NCBI GenBank assembly: GCA_965218045.1
Contig: CBDCJX010000001.1
Location: 1-64,000, forward strand
DNA: 64,000 nt
From: CAVRCA01 sp965218045
GTDB lineage: Bacteria > Pseudomonadota > Alphaproteobacteria > Acetobacterales > Acetobacteraceae
Direction of reading: 5' to 3'
Each line of letters opens with the position of its first letter. Position 1 is the stretch's first letter. This document shows positions 33,071 through 42,137 of the stretch, one piece after another. The notes under the pieces are model-generated. The model did not search any database, was not told the origin of the DNA, and was given only the letters and a program-made list of their open reading frames with translations. The translations under genes and the position numbers were made by a program.

Positions 33071-34246
33071 TCATCCCTTCGGCGGATGCGCCCTCACGCC
33101 GGCCTCGTTTATGTCGGTGCCCCAGCCCGGCTGCGTCGGCAATAGGAGCTCGCCGTTCTCGAACTCGGGCGGGTGCGTCACCAGCTCATCGCGCCAAGGC
33201 ACGCTGTCGATGTCGATCTCCATGATGCGGAAATTCGGCACCGCGGCGCAGAAATGTGCACCGACCATCGAGCAGAGATGGCCGTAATAGTTGTGCGGAG
33301 CAACGTTCACCTCATATGGCTCGACCATCGCGGCGATCTTCAGCGACTCAAGAAAACCGTTCCAGATCACGTCGACGATCGCCACGTCCATCGCGTAAGC
33401 ATCAAGGAACGGGCGGAAGGCGCGGCGATGGGCCAGCGACTCGCAGGAGGCGATGGCGCACGGCGCGGCGCGGCGGATCACCGCCAGGCTCTCGGCGTCC
33501 CAGGTGTCGATCTCCAGCCAGGAGAGGTCGAACGGCTCGACCGCGCGGGCGACCTTGAGGTTTCCCTCGGTCTTGAAGTGGTAGTTGATGTCGAGATGCA
33601 GTCCCATCTCCGGCCCCGCGCCGTCGCGGAACGCGCGTAGCGTGTCGCGGACCGCATCCAGGGTGCGACGCTCGATGTTGAGCGCGGGATGACCTGGCGT
33701 ACGACCGAAACCGGGCGCGAAGGAGACCAGGCGCTCGCCGTCGCTCGGCAGGATGTTGGTTTTCAGCGCTTTGAAGCCGCGCCGCTTCACCTCCTCGCCG
33801 ACGCGTGCGAGATCATCGTAGGTACGTAGCTCCGGCACGCCAAGAATCGCGTGGTTGCGCACGCGATAGGTGCCGCAATGCGACCAGTAGACCGGGATGC
33901 GGTCGCGCACCGCGCCGCCGAGCATGTCGTAGACGGGAACGCCGAGCGCCTTGGCCTTTATATCGAGCAGCGCGTTCTCGATCGCCGCGATCGCACGCTG
34001 GTTCACCCCACCCGGCGCCTGGATCGTGCGGTTCAACAAACTGGAGGTGATGAGCTGCACCCGGCGCGGGTCCTGGCCGATCAGCGCCTCGGCGAGGCCG
34101 TGGATGACCGCGGTGAGCCCCCGGCTGCCATCCGCCTCGGTGTATTCCGACCAGCCGACGATACCGTCGGCGGTGGAGACTTTCAGGAACGAGAACGTCC
34201 GCCAGCCCGCGTCGCAGTGCAGGTCCTCGATGCGCTCGATCTTCAT
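33071..34246 (-). CDS. Enolase-superfamily (mandelate racemase/muconate lactonising type) protein
   Basis: 391 residues with the N-terminal capping domain (from MKIERIEDLHCDAGWRTFSF) and the barrel domain. Metal ligands of the Asp/Glu/Glu type are visible in HLDINYHFKTEG, WLEIDTWD and AIASCESLAHRR. A Lys is found in ALKTNILPSDGE and a catalytic-type His in VAPHNYYGHL. The chemistry is probably dehydration or racemisation of a sugar acid or related acid; substrate not assignable. ATG 34246 has AGGAG 7 nt upstream; the longer upstream frame runs through the biotin carrier gene and is spurious. The carrier gene lies 44 nt upstream on the same strand. Confidence 0.88.
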   Translation of the reverse strand: MKIERIEDLHCDAGWRTFSFLKVSTADGIVGWSEYTEADGSRGLTAVIHGLAEALIGQDPRRVQLITSSLLNRTIQAPGGVNQRAIAAIENALLDIKAKALGVPVYDMLGGAVRDRIPVYWSHCGTYRVRNHAILGVPELRTYDDLARVGEEVKRRGFKALKTNILPSDGERLVSFAPGFGRTPGHPALNIERRTLDAVRDTLRAFRDGAGPEMGLHLDINYHFKTEGNLKVARAVEPFDLSWLEIDTWDAESLAVIRRAAPCAIASCESLAHRRAFRPFLDAYAMDVAIVDVIWNGFLESLKIAAMVEPYEVNVAPHNYYGHLCSMVGAHFCAAVPNFRIMEIDIDSVPWRDELVTHPPEFENGELLLPTQPGWGTDINEAGVRAHPPKG

Positions 34247-34290
34247 TGCATTTCTCCTGCCCGGTTGCCCCCGGTCCGACGGCCGGGCGC

Positions 34291-34509
34291 TTATTCCATC
34301 GTGGCCAGCGCCTCGCCCTCGGTGACCGCCTGCTCTTCCTTGACCAGGATCTGCTTCACCACGCCGTCCTTCGGCGCCATCACCGGGATTTCCATCTTCA
34401 TCGACTCGAGGATGATCAGCGTGTCGCCCTCGGAGACGCGATCGCCGGGCGCGACCTCGATCTTCCATACCGTTCCGTTCAGCTCCGAAACCACTTTCAC
34501 CTCGGCCAT
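34291..34509 (-). CDS. Biotin/lipoyl carrier protein (BCCP-type), stand-alone
   Basis: A 72-residue single biotinyl domain: VKVVSELNGTVWKIEVAPGD, then the modification site ESMKMEIPV with the target Lys between two Met, then VKQILVKEEQAVTEGEALAT. It would shuttle carboxybiotin between biotin carboxylase and carboxyltransferase. ATG 34509 has GGGGAG upstream. It is divergent from the biotin carboxylase gene across 116 bp. Some related short proteins serve acyl-CoA or urea-type carboxylases; the exact enzyme is an inference. Confidence 0.9.
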   Translation of the reverse strand: MAEVKVVSELNGTVWKIEVAPGDRVSEGDTLIILESMKMEIPVMAPKDGVVKQILVKEEQAVTEGEALATME

Positions 34510-34625
34510 CTGGCTCCCCTGCCGCCCACAGGGGCGCGCTTGACACGGTAATTGAGCGTCCATAGGACCGGTTCAGGACGCGGTTATCAAGGTCTGCCGT
34601 GTTCGCGGGCTGCCAGGAGAGCGCG

Positions 34626-35975
34626 ATGTTCGGCAAGGTCTTGATCGCCAATCGCGGCGCCGTCGCCGCTCGTGTGATCCGCGCGCTCGACACGCTCGGC
34701 ATTGCCTCCGTCGCGGTCTGTTCCGAAGCGGATCGCGATCTGCCATACCTGGCGCAAGCGAGCGAGGCGCATGTGATCGGGAAGGGGCCGGCGCGGGAGA
34801 GCTATCTTGATCAGGACAAGCTGCTGGACCTCGCCCGCGCGCGCGGTGTCGATGCGGTGCATCCGGGTTACGGCTTTCTCTCCGAGAACGCCGCGTTCGC
34901 GCGTCGCGTGCAGGCCGAGGGTCTCACTTTCATCGGTCCCTCGCCGTCGCTCATCGAGGCGATGGGCGAGAAGACTCGCGCCCGCGCGCTGGTGATGCAA
35001 CACGGCATGCCGGTCGGGCGTGGTTCGGGCGTGCTGGGCGAGGATGCAGCGGAAGCAATCGCGGCGGCGCGTGACATCGGCTATCCCGTGCTGGTCAAAC
35101 CGTCTGGCGGCGGCGGCGGGATCGGCATGATCGCCGCGCGTGACGATGCGAGCCTGACCGATGCGGTGAAGCGCGCGCGCGCGCTCGCAGGCCGCAGTTT
35201 TTCCAGTGGCGGTGTGTATATTGAGAAGCTGATCGAACGGCCGCGCCATATCGAGTTGCAAGTACTCGGTGACCAGCACGGCGCGGTGCGGCATCTGTTC
35301 GAGCGCGACTGCTCGCTGCAACGCCGGCACCAGAAGATTATCGAGGAGGCGACCGCGCCCGGCGTGCCGCGTCCCGACATCGAAGCGGTGGCGGAGCGCG
35401 CCGTCACGGTGCTGGCTGCGCTCGGCTACGACAACATCGGCACGGTGGAGATGCTGCGCGGTGCCGATGGCGCATTCAGTTTCCTCGAGATGAACACCCG
35501 CCTGCAGGTCGAGCACGCGGTCACCGAGACCCTGCTCGGCGTCGATCTGGTTGTCGCGCAGATCCGCGCCGCCGCCGGTGAGCGGCTGGCCGACATCCTG
35601 CCGCAAACGCTCGCGCCGCGCGGCCATGCGATCGAGGCTCGGGTCTACGCCGAGGACCCAAAGTCGTTCTTCCCGTCGCCCGGCCCGCTCACCGTGTTCT
35701 GCCCGCCGCCGCAGAGCGACGTGCTGCGTATCGACACCGGCTATGCCGAGGGCTGCACGGTGACGCCGTTCTACGATCCGCTGATCGCCAAGGTGATCGC
35801 TGCCGGCATTGACCGCGAGGCGGCGATTGTGCGGTTGCGTCAGGCACTCCGCGAGTTCGAGATCAGCGGCATCAAGAGCAACATCCCGTTCCTGCTGCGC
35901 GCCCTGGACAATGCGAACTTTCGCGCCGGTGACGTGCACACCGGGCTTGCCGCCGAGATCAACCAGGCGGCCTGA
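34626..35975 (+). CDS. Biotin carboxylase
   Basis: 449 residues of an AccC-type ATP-grasp enzyme that carboxylates biotin. Landmarks are MFGKVLIANRGAVAARVIRA, VHPGYGFLSENAAFARRV, the ATP-binding VLVKPSGGGGGIGMIAARDD, HIELQVLGDQHGAVRHLFER, the SLQRRHQKIIEEA block and EMNTRLQVEHAVTETLLGVD. The C-terminal domain runs to about residue 445, so no carrier domain is fused; the separate carrier at 34291 fits. ATG 34626 has AGGAG 7 nt upstream. Its 3' end overlaps convergent birA by 17 nt. Confidence 0.92.
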   Translation: MFGKVLIANRGAVAARVIRALDTLGIASVAVCSEADRDLPYLAQASEAHVIGKGPARESYLDQDKLLDLARARGVDAVHPGYGFLSENAAFARRVQAEGLTFIGPSPSLIEAMGEKTRARALVMQHGMPVGRGSGVLGEDAAEAIAAARDIGYPVLVKPSGGGGGIGMIAARDDASLTDAVKRARALAGRSFSSGGVYIEKLIERPRHIELQVLGDQHGAVRHLFERDCSLQRRHQKIIEEATAPGVPRPDIEAVAERAVTVLAALGYDNIGTVEMLRGADGAFSFLEMNTRLQVEHAVTETLLGVDLVVAQIRAAAGERLADILPQTLAPRGHAIEARVYAEDPKSFFPSPGPLTVFCPPPQSDVLRIDTGYAEGCTVTPFYDPLIAKVIAAGIDREAAIVRLRQALREFEISGIKSNIPFLLRALDNANFRAGDVHTGLAAEINQAA

Positions 35976-36714
35976 ACAGCAACACCTCGCCGGTGCTGAT
36001 CGTGCGCAAGCCGGCATCGGTTTGCAGCAGCAGATGCCCTTCGTCGGAAATGCCGGCAAAGCCGCCGGTAAAACGCACGTCGCCGTACGTCACGGTCAAC
36101 GCGGTGCCGAGCGGATGCGCGCGCGCCAGCCACGCGGTGCGGATCGCACTGAACCCCTCGCGTTGCATCACGTCGTGCCAACGCGCCATATGGTCGAGCA
36201 GCGCGCGAGCGTACTCTTCGGGCGGCGGTGCGACGATGCCTTCGTCGGCGAGCGACGCGGTGGGACGATCGGGCAGCACCGGCGCCACCGCCAGATTGAC
36301 GCCGGTGCCGATGATCAGCCACTTCACCGCGCCGTCCGGCTCCAACGCGGTGTCGATCAGAATGCCCGCGAGCTTGCGCCCGCGCAGCAGCACGTCGTTC
36401 GGCCATTTCAGGCTCAGCACGGCAGGATCGGGCAGTAACGGGCGCGCGGCGTCGAGCACCGCGATGGAGGTGAGCAGCGGCCAGGCGCCGAGTTGCGCGG
36501 CGTTCGCGTCGGGGCGGAACAGCATCGACAACGAAAGATTGCCGATCGGCGACTGCCACCCCCGCCCGCGACTGCCGCGACCGCTGGTTTGCCGACGTGC
36601 GAGCACGGCCAGCCCTGCCGGTTCGCCGGCGGCGGCGAGTGTCGCGCACCGGTCGGAGGTCGAGCCGATCGCGTCGTGGATTTCGAGCCGCCACTGGTTC
36701 TTGCCCGGCGTCAT
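35959..36714 (-). CDS. birA: Biotin-[acetyl-CoA-carboxylase] ligase BirA (monofunctional)
   Basis: A 251-residue ligase that attaches biotin to carrier lysines through biotinyl-AMP. The biotin-binding loop is seen in RRQTSGRGSRGRGWQSPIGN, followed by KWPNDVLLRGRKLAGILI and IIGTGVNLA. The N-terminal DNA-binding helix-turn-helix of the E. coli bifunctional BirA is absent, so it should not act as a repressor. It is 1 nt from the GMC oxidoreductase stop and opposite the biotin carboxylase, an arrangement that makes functional sense. Confidence 0.93.
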   Translation of the reverse strand: MTPGKNQWRLEIHDAIGSTSDRCATLAAAGEPAGLAVLARRQTSGRGSRGRGWQSPIGNLSLSMLFRPDANAAQLGAWPLLTSIAVLDAARPLLPDPAVLSLKWPNDVLLRGRKLAGILIDTALEPDGAVKWLIIGTGVNLAVAPVLPDRPTASLADEGIVAPPPEEYARALLDHMARWHDVMQREGFSAIRTAWLARAHPLGTALTVTYGDVRFTGGFAGISDEGHLLLQTDAGLRTISTGEVLLFRPPG

Positions 36715-36715
36715 C

Positions 36716-38338
36716 TCAGGCCGCGCGTGCGTCCTGCAGGATCATGTCGGACGCCTTTTCGCCGATCATAATTGATGGCGCGTTGGTGTTGCCGCCGACG
36801 ATCGACGGCATGATCGAGGCATCCGCGACGCGCAGCCGCTCGATGCCGTGCACCCGCAGCCGTGGATCGACCACGCAAGTGACATCGTGGCCCATGCGGC
36901 AGGTTCCCACCGGATGGTAATTGGCCACCGCGCGCTCGCGCGTATCCGCCAGCAGCGCCTCGTCGCTTTCGACCTGCGTGCCGGGCATGATCTCGGCGGT
37001 GACGTACGGCGCCAACGCCGGTTGCGCGGCGATCTGGCGGCAGACTCGCACCCCGTGCAGCACCGCCTGGATGTCGTATTCGCTGCGCAGGAAGCTGAAA
37101 TGGATGGCGGGCGGCGCGAGCGGGTCGGGGACCTTCAAGCGCACCGAGCCGCGCCCTTCCGGGTGCAAATGCACCGGGCTCAAGGTGAAGCCGGAGAAGG
37201 CGTGCGGCTTGATGCCGGTGCGTATCCGCTCGGCGGTGCTCCAGGCCGACATGTTAATTTGCAAGTCCGGTCGCTCCAGTCGCGCGTCGCTGCGGATGAA
37301 GGCGCCGACATGGATCCCCGTCGTGGTCAGCGGCCCCGAACGGAACATCGCGTATTGCGCGGCGGCGGCGGCGCGACGCGGCAGGCTGTTGGCGAGGTCG
37401 TTGAGCGACACACGCTGCGGGCAGCAATATACGAGATAGGTGTTGAAATGATCCTGTAGATTGGCACCGACGCCCTGCATGTCGCGCGCCACCGTGATGC
37501 CGAGGTCTTGCAAGTGCTCCGCCGGACCAAGCCCGGACAGCAGCAACAGGTGCGGCGAACCGAACGCGCCACCGGAGACGATGACCTCGCCGCGCGCCCG
37601 CGCGGTCCGCAGCCCGGCTTCGGTGCGGTACTCCACCCCGACCGCGCAGCCATTCTCGATCAGCACGCGGGTGGCATGCGCGCCGGTCTCGATCACCAAA
37701 TTATGCCGATTCCGACCCGGCCCGAGATAGGCTCGCGCGGAGCTCCAGCGCCGCCGGTTGCGCGCGGTGAACTGGTAGTAGCCGGCCCCCTCCTGGCGCG
37801 GTCCGTTGAAGTCCGGGTTTGCGGGAATGCCGGACTCGATCGCCGCACGCAGCATCGCGCGCGCCAGCGGGAAATCGTGCGGGATGTCGGAGACGTGCAG
37901 CGGCCCGCCGGTGCCGTGCAGTTCATCGGCACCGCGCTCCTGGTTCTCCGCGCGCTTGAAATACGGCAGCACCGACTCCCAGTCCCAGCCCTCGCAGCCG
38001 CGTTGCCGCCACTCGTCGTAATCGCCAGGCACGCCGCGCATGTAGACGGTACCGTTGATCGAGCTGGTGCCGCCGAGCACCTTGCCGCGTGGTTGATACA
38101 GGGTGCGGTTGTTGAGCTCGGCCACCGGCTCGCTCTCGAACATCCAGTTCACCTTCGGGTTGGTGAAAATCCTCGTGTAGCCGAGCGGAATGTGGATCCA
38201 CGGGTTGCGATCGCGCGGTCCGGCCTCCAGCAGCAGCACCCTGTAACGCCCGGATTCACTCAGCCGACCCGCCACCGCGCACCCGGCCGAGCCCGCGCCG
38301 GTGACGATGAAGTCGTATTCGCCGGCGCTGTCCGTCAT
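36716..38338 (-). CDS. GMC-family FAD-dependent oxidoreductase (choline-dehydrogenase-like)
   Basis: 540 residues. The FAD-binding start is YDFIVTGAGSAGCAVAGRLS, followed by the GMC signature region LYQPRGKVLGGTSSINGTVY and the second signature VIVSGGAFGSPHLLLLSGLG. The active site is NYHPVGTCRMG, with a partner Asn in VGGNTNAPSIMIGEKASD. It oxidises an alcohol or polyol; substrate not given by sequence. ATG 38338 is chosen because homology begins there. birA follows directly on the minus strand, probably in the same transcript. Confidence 0.92.
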   Translation of the reverse strand: MTDSAGEYDFIVTGAGSAGCAVAGRLSESGRYRVLLLEAGPRDRNPWIHIPLGYTRIFTNPKVNWMFESEPVAELNNRTLYQPRGKVLGGTSSINGTVYMRGVPGDYDEWRQRGCEGWDWESVLPYFKRAENQERGADELHGTGGPLHVSDIPHDFPLARAMLRAAIESGIPANPDFNGPRQEGAGYYQFTARNRRRWSSARAYLGPGRNRHNLVIETGAHATRVLIENGCAVGVEYRTEAGLRTARARGEVIVSGGAFGSPHLLLLSGLGPAEHLQDLGITVARDMQGVGANLQDHFNTYLVYCCPQRVSLNDLANSLPRRAAAAAQYAMFRSGPLTTTGIHVGAFIRSDARLERPDLQINMSAWSTAERIRTGIKPHAFSGFTLSPVHLHPEGRGSVRLKVPDPLAPPAIHFSFLRSEYDIQAVLHGVRVCRQIAAQPALAPYVTAEIMPGTQVESDEALLADTRERAVANYHPVGTCRMGHDVTCVVDPRLRVHGIERLRVADASIMPSIVGGNTNAPSIMIGEKASDMILQDARAA

Positions 38339-38435
38339 GTGTGTGCCCGCCGTTTCCCTGTAAGCGAGGCTACACGCCACCACCCTGTCGATCCAGGTAT
38401 GCGCATCCAAGTCATTCCTCTACTATTCCACAACG

Positions 38436-38583
38436 ATGCTGACCCATCCCGATTGTCATCGACGGGCCGATGGTCGTCACGCCCGAACACGTCAAGCTGT
38501 GCCGCCCGTCCGAAGCAGTGCAGGACATTCTCCCCAAGCCGACAACCCCAGCAACCGCGTTGCGAGGCTCGCGCCATGAGTGA
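38436..38583 (+). pseudogene. arsC: Decayed arsC (arsenate reductase) fragment
   Basis: From 38470 one frame reads MVVTPEHVKLCRPSEAVQDI and then LPKP, the characteristic C-terminal region of glutaredoxin-type ArsC (compare VVTP...RLCRPSE...ILP in known ArsC). It ends in TGA at 38581-38583, overlapping the ACR3 start. The preceding residues MLTHP lie in another frame at 38436. Removing one G near 38451 would join them as MLTHPIVIDGPMVVTP, as in intact ArsC. The N-terminal two-thirds, including the catalytic Cys, was not found. It is probably a relic of an arsC-acr3 operon. Confidence 0.7.
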
Positions 38584-39661
38584 AGCCGCCGTCGTCTCGC
38601 CGGGCAAAGCGCCCTCGATGGGAACGTTCGAGCGCTACCTGACTCTGTGGGTCGCGCTCTGCATCATCGCCGGCGTGGCACTTGGCCAGGCCGTGCCGGG
38701 CGCCTTCCACGCGCTCGGCGCGGCGATCGTCGCCGAGGTCAATCTGCCAGTCGCCGTGCTCGTCTGGCTGATGATCATTCCCATGCTGCTGAAAATCGAT
38801 CTCGCGGCACTCGGGCAGGTGAGGGAGCATTGGCGCGGCATCGCCGCAACCGTCGGCATCAACTGGCTGGTCAAGCCGTTCTCCATGGCGCTGCTCGGCT
38901 GGCTGTTCATCGCCCACCTGTTCCGCCCCTACCTGCCGGCCGAGCAGATCGACGGCTACATCGCCGGGCTGATCCTGCTGGCTGCGGCGCCCTGCACGGC
39001 GATGGTGTTCGTCTGGTCGAACCTCGTCGAAGGGGAACCGCATTTCACGTTGTCGCAGGTGGCGCTCAACGACACGATCATGGTTTTTGCCTTCGCGCCG
39101 ATTGTCGCGCTGCTGCTTGGCCTCTCGTCGATCACGGTGCCCTGGAACACGCTCATTCTCTCCGTCGTGCTCTACATCGTGGTGCCGGTGATCGTGGCAC
39201 AGCTTTGGCGGCGCGTGCTGCTGACGCAAGGCGGGCCGCCCCGGCTGGCCCGAACGCTGCGCGCTCTCGCACCGCTATCGCTCTCGGCGCTGCTGCTCAC
39301 CCTGGTGCTGCTGTTCGGCCTGCAAGGCGAGCAGATCATCCGCCAGCCGCTCGTCATCGCGCTGCTGGCGGTGCCAATCCTGATCCAGGTCTATTTCAAC
39401 GCCGGGCTGACCTACTGGCTGAACCGCAAGCTCGGTGTCGAATGGTGCGTGGCCGGGCCGTCCGCGCTTATCGGCGCCAGCAATTTCTTCGAGCTGGCGG
39501 TCGCCACGGCGATCGTGCTGTTCGGCTTCAAGTCCGGTGCCGCGCTCGCGACGGTCGTCGGCGTGCTAGTGGAAGTGCCGGTCATGCTGTCCGTCGTCCG
39601 CATCGTGCGGCAGTCACGCGGCTGGTACGAACGGGGCAGCGCCGTCGTTCACAGATCCTGA
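38576..39661 (+). CDS. ACR3-family arsenite efflux transporter
   Basis: 361 residues with about ten membrane helices. It carries the ACR3 hallmark around the essential Cys, AAPCTAMVFVWSNLVEGEPH, and the second motif IGASNFFELAVATAIVLFGF. It pumps As(OH)3 (arsenite) out of the cell. The ATG at 38576 overlaps the arsC remnant stop by 8 nt, which fits former translational coupling. No arsR repressor gene is adjacent. The open frame upstream of the ATG, opposite the GMC gene, is spurious. Confidence 0.92.
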   Translation: MSEAAVVSPGKAPSMGTFERYLTLWVALCIIAGVALGQAVPGAFHALGAAIVAEVNLPVAVLVWLMIIPMLLKIDLAALGQVREHWRGIAATVGINWLVKPFSMALLGWLFIAHLFRPYLPAEQIDGYIAGLILLAAAPCTAMVFVWSNLVEGEPHFTLSQVALNDTIMVFAFAPIVALLLGLSSITVPWNTLILSVVLYIVVPVIVAQLWRRVLLTQGGPPRLARTLRALAPLSLSALLLTLVLLFGLQGEQIIRQPLVIALLAVPILIQVYFNAGLTYWLNRKLGVEWCVAGPSALIGASNFFELAVATAIVLFGFKSGAALATVVGVLVEVPVMLSVVRIVRQSRGWYERGSAVVHRS

Positions 39662-39682
39662 GCAGGCAAGCGATGGAGCCGC

Positions 39683-40858
39683 TCAATCGGCGGCGTCGGC
39701 GACCTGCCCGACCTTGGGCGACCGACCGGGCTTCTTCTCGTGCCGCAGCTTCTCCATCGCGTGTTGGACATGCCGGCTGAACACGTACTCGGCCGGACGC
39801 TGATTGGCCAACGAGATGTCAGGCGCCATCTCGCCCTGGATACGGATGCCACGCCGCATCTGGGCGAGCGCCCGCCACGGCTTGCGCACCGTTTCCATCA
39901 CGGCGGTCGCTTCGTAGCCGCTATGCACCATGCAGTCGGCGCACTTCTCGTAGTTGCCGGTGCCGTAGCGGTCCCAATCGGTGGTTTCCATCAACTCCTT
40001 GAAGGTTTTCGCGTAGCCTTCGCCGAGCAGATAGCAGGGGCGCTGCCAGCCGAAATAGGTCCGCGTCGGATTGCCCCACGGTGTGCAGTGAAAGGTCTGG
40101 TTGCCAGCCAGGAAGTCGAGGAACATCGAGGACTGGTTGAACGACCACTTGCCCTTCCACGAACCCCTGCCCTGGCGGGCGAAGATGCCGCGGAACAGGT
40201 CCTTCGTGGCGCGGCGGTTGAGGAAGTGCTGCTGGTCCGGCGCCCGCTCGTAGGCGTAGCCCGGCGAGACGCTGATGCCGTCGATCCCCTTGGCCATCAC
40301 ATCATCAAAGAAGCGTGCGACCTTCTCCGGTTCGGCGTTGTTGAACAGGGTCGCGTTGATGATGGTGCGGAACCCGGCCTGCTTGGCCGCCGCGATCGCC
40401 GCGATCGCCCGGTCGTAGACGCCGGCCTGGCAGACCGATGCGTCGTGCTCCGCGCGATCGCCGTCGAGATGCACCGACCAGGTGAAATACGGCCCTGGCT
40501 TGAACAGATGCATCTTCTTCTCGAGCAAGAGTGCGTTGGTGCACACGATCACGAACTTCTTTCGTGCGATCGCACCTTCGACGACCTGCTCGATCTCCTT
40601 GTGCAGCAGCGGCTCGCCACCGGCGATCACCACCACCGGCGCGCCGCACTCATCCACCGCTTCGAGGCACGCGGCGACCGACAGCCGCTGGTTCAGGATC
40701 TCGGCCGGATAATCGATCTTGCCGCATCCGGCGCAAGCAAGATTGCAGCGAAACAGCGGCTCCAGCATCAGCACCAGCGGGTAGCGCTTGCGGCCGATCA
40801 GGTGCTGCTTGACAACGTAGGCGCCAACTTTGAGCGCCTGGTTCAACGGTACGGCCAT
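39683..40858 (-). CDS. hpnH: Hopanoid biosynthesis radical SAM protein HpnH (adenosylhopane synthase)
   Basis: 391 residues. Joins a 5'-deoxyadenosyl group to diploptene, the first step of hopanoid side-chain extension. The radical SAM cluster motif CxxxCxxC is in LFRCNLACAGCGKIDYP. Further matches are VIAGGEPLLHKEIEQVVEGA and the C-terminal SPASM-like cysteines in YEKCADCMVHSGYEATA. The N-terminal MAVPLNQALKVGAYVVKQHL is typical. ispH lies 27 nt upstream of it in the same direction (minus), and hpnI-J-K are across a divergent promoter region. Confidence 0.95.
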   Translation of the reverse strand: MAVPLNQALKVGAYVVKQHLIGRKRYPLVLMLEPLFRCNLACAGCGKIDYPAEILNQRLSVAACLEAVDECGAPVVVIAGGEPLLHKEIEQVVEGAIARKKFVIVCTNALLLEKKMHLFKPGPYFTWSVHLDGDRAEHDASVCQAGVYDRAIAAIAAAKQAGFRTIINATLFNNAEPEKVARFFDDVMAKGIDGISVSPGYAYERAPDQQHFLNRRATKDLFRGIFARQGRGSWKGKWSFNQSSMFLDFLAGNQTFHCTPWGNPTRTYFGWQRPCYLLGEGYAKTFKELMETTDWDRYGTGNYEKCADCMVHSGYEATAVMETVRKPWRALAQMRRGIRIQGEMAPDISLANQRPAEYVFSRHVQHAMEKLRHEKKPGRSPKVGQVADAAD

Positions 40859-40885
40859 GAGTTTCCTTCAAGCGTCGTGTCGGCG

Positions 40886-41812
40886 TCAGGCATCCGCGAG
40901 TTCGGCGGGGAAGCGGAAGCGCACATCCTCCGCCACCCCGTCGAGGGTGGAGATGCTCACGTCGGCGAATTGGCGCAACCCCTCGATCACGCCTTGCACC
41001 AGTGTCTCGGGCGCGGACGCGCCGGCGGTGAGCCCGACGGACTCGACGCCAGCGAACCACTCGGCCCGTAAATGGCTCGCGTCGTCGATCAGATAGCTCG
41101 GCCGCCCCAGCTCGGCGCCGATCTCGCGCAATCGGTTTGAGTTCGAACTGTTCCTGGAGCCGACCACGAGGATGAGCTCGACCAGCCCGGCGAGGTCGCG
41201 CACCGCTTGCTGGCGGTTCTGCGTGGCGTAGCAGATGTCCCGCACATCCGGTCCGACGATCCCGGGAAAGCGCGCCTGCAACGCGGCGATGATGCCGCGC
41301 GTGTCGTCGACCGAGAGCGTCGTCTGGGTGATGTAGGCAAGCTTCTCCGGATCGGCGACGCTGAGGTCGGCGACGTCGTCGACGGTCTGCACCAAGTGCA
41401 CCCGGCCCGGCACCTGGCCGATCGTGCCTTCCACTTCAGCATGGCCGGCATGCCCAACCAGCACGATCTCGCGGCCCTGGCGGGCGTAGCGGCGCCCCTC
41501 ATTGTGCACCTTGGCGACCAGCGGGCACGTCGCGTCGATGACCGGCAGCGCCCGTCCGGCGGCCTCCTCCTCGACGCGCTTGGCGACTCCGTGGGCGCTG
41601 AACACCGTGATCGCGCCCGGTGGAACCTCATCAAGCTCGTCGACGAACACCGCGCCGCGGGTGCGCAGGTTCTCGACCACGTGACGATTGTGCACGATCT
41701 CGTGCCGAACATAGATCGGCGGTCCATACTTTCTCAGGGCTCGCTCGACGATCTCGATAGCCCGTTCCACCCCCGCGCAAAAACCCCGGGGCTGAGCCAA
41801 CACGACGCGCAT
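40886..41812 (-). CDS. ispH: 4-Hydroxy-3-methylbut-2-enyl diphosphate reductase (IspH)
   Basis: Last enzyme of the DXP pathway, making IPP and DMAPP. About 308 residues with all three cluster cysteines in context: PRGFCAGVERAIEIV, IDATCPLVAKVHNEG and ICYATQNRQQAV. Also seen are YVRHEIVHNRHVVENLR and NSNRLREIGAELG. ATG 41812 is preferred to a GTG at 41827. It is transcribed away from ispA and dxs, and its product supplies the building blocks for the hopanoids made by the neighbouring genes. Confidence 0.95.
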   Translation of the reverse strand: MRVVLAQPRGFCAGVERAIEIVERALRKYGPPIYVRHEIVHNRHVVENLRTRGAVFVDELDEVPPGAITVFSAHGVAKRVEEEAAGRALPVIDATCPLVAKVHNEGRRYARQGREIVLVGHAGHAEVEGTIGQVPGRVHLVQTVDDVADLSVADPEKLAYITQTTLSVDDTRGIIAALQARFPGIVGPDVRDICYATQNRQQAVRDLAGLVELILVVGSRNSSNSNRLREIGAELGRPSYLIDDASHLRAEWFAGVESVGLTAGASAPETLVQGVIEGLRQFADVSISTLDGVAEDVRFRFPAELADA

Positions 41813-42137
41813 CGTTCCATCCTTCACCCCCGGGCCATCGCAAACGCGGGCCCGGATGCCACAGGTATGGCACGGACCAGGGCAACCGGGTAAAGCCAGC
41901 CCGTCGGTCGCGTTCCATCACGCCACGCGGAGTGTGGCTTCTGTGCAACATCAAGCGGGTGGCGAACCCCGATCACCAGCATGTTGCAGCCGCAAGTCGG
42001 TGCTAAAGCCTATGTGTCTCCGACGGCGCCATGTACTGCGCCGGCCGGCCGATTCGCTGCCTAGTCCACGCACTAGCCCGTGCCTAGCTCGTGCCCATCC
42101 CTGTTTTGGTTTGACCGCCTTCGAGGATGTCCCCGAC
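41813..42137. promoter_or_regulatory. Divergent promoter region between ispH-hpnH and ispA-dxs-hpnIJK
   Basis: 325 bp between two divergent gene groups. No protein-coding pattern or RNA gene is recognised. A possible exodeoxyribonuclease small subunit gene (xseB), often found before ispA, is not there. Promoters for both directions should lie here, but I could not pick a convincing -35/-10 pair. Confidence 0.45.

Noticed and set aside
37508..38575. Long upstream extension of the ACR3 gene frame
   Set aside because: It lies antisense to the GMC oxidoreductase gene, has no transporter homology, and ACR3 similarity starts near the ATG at 38576.
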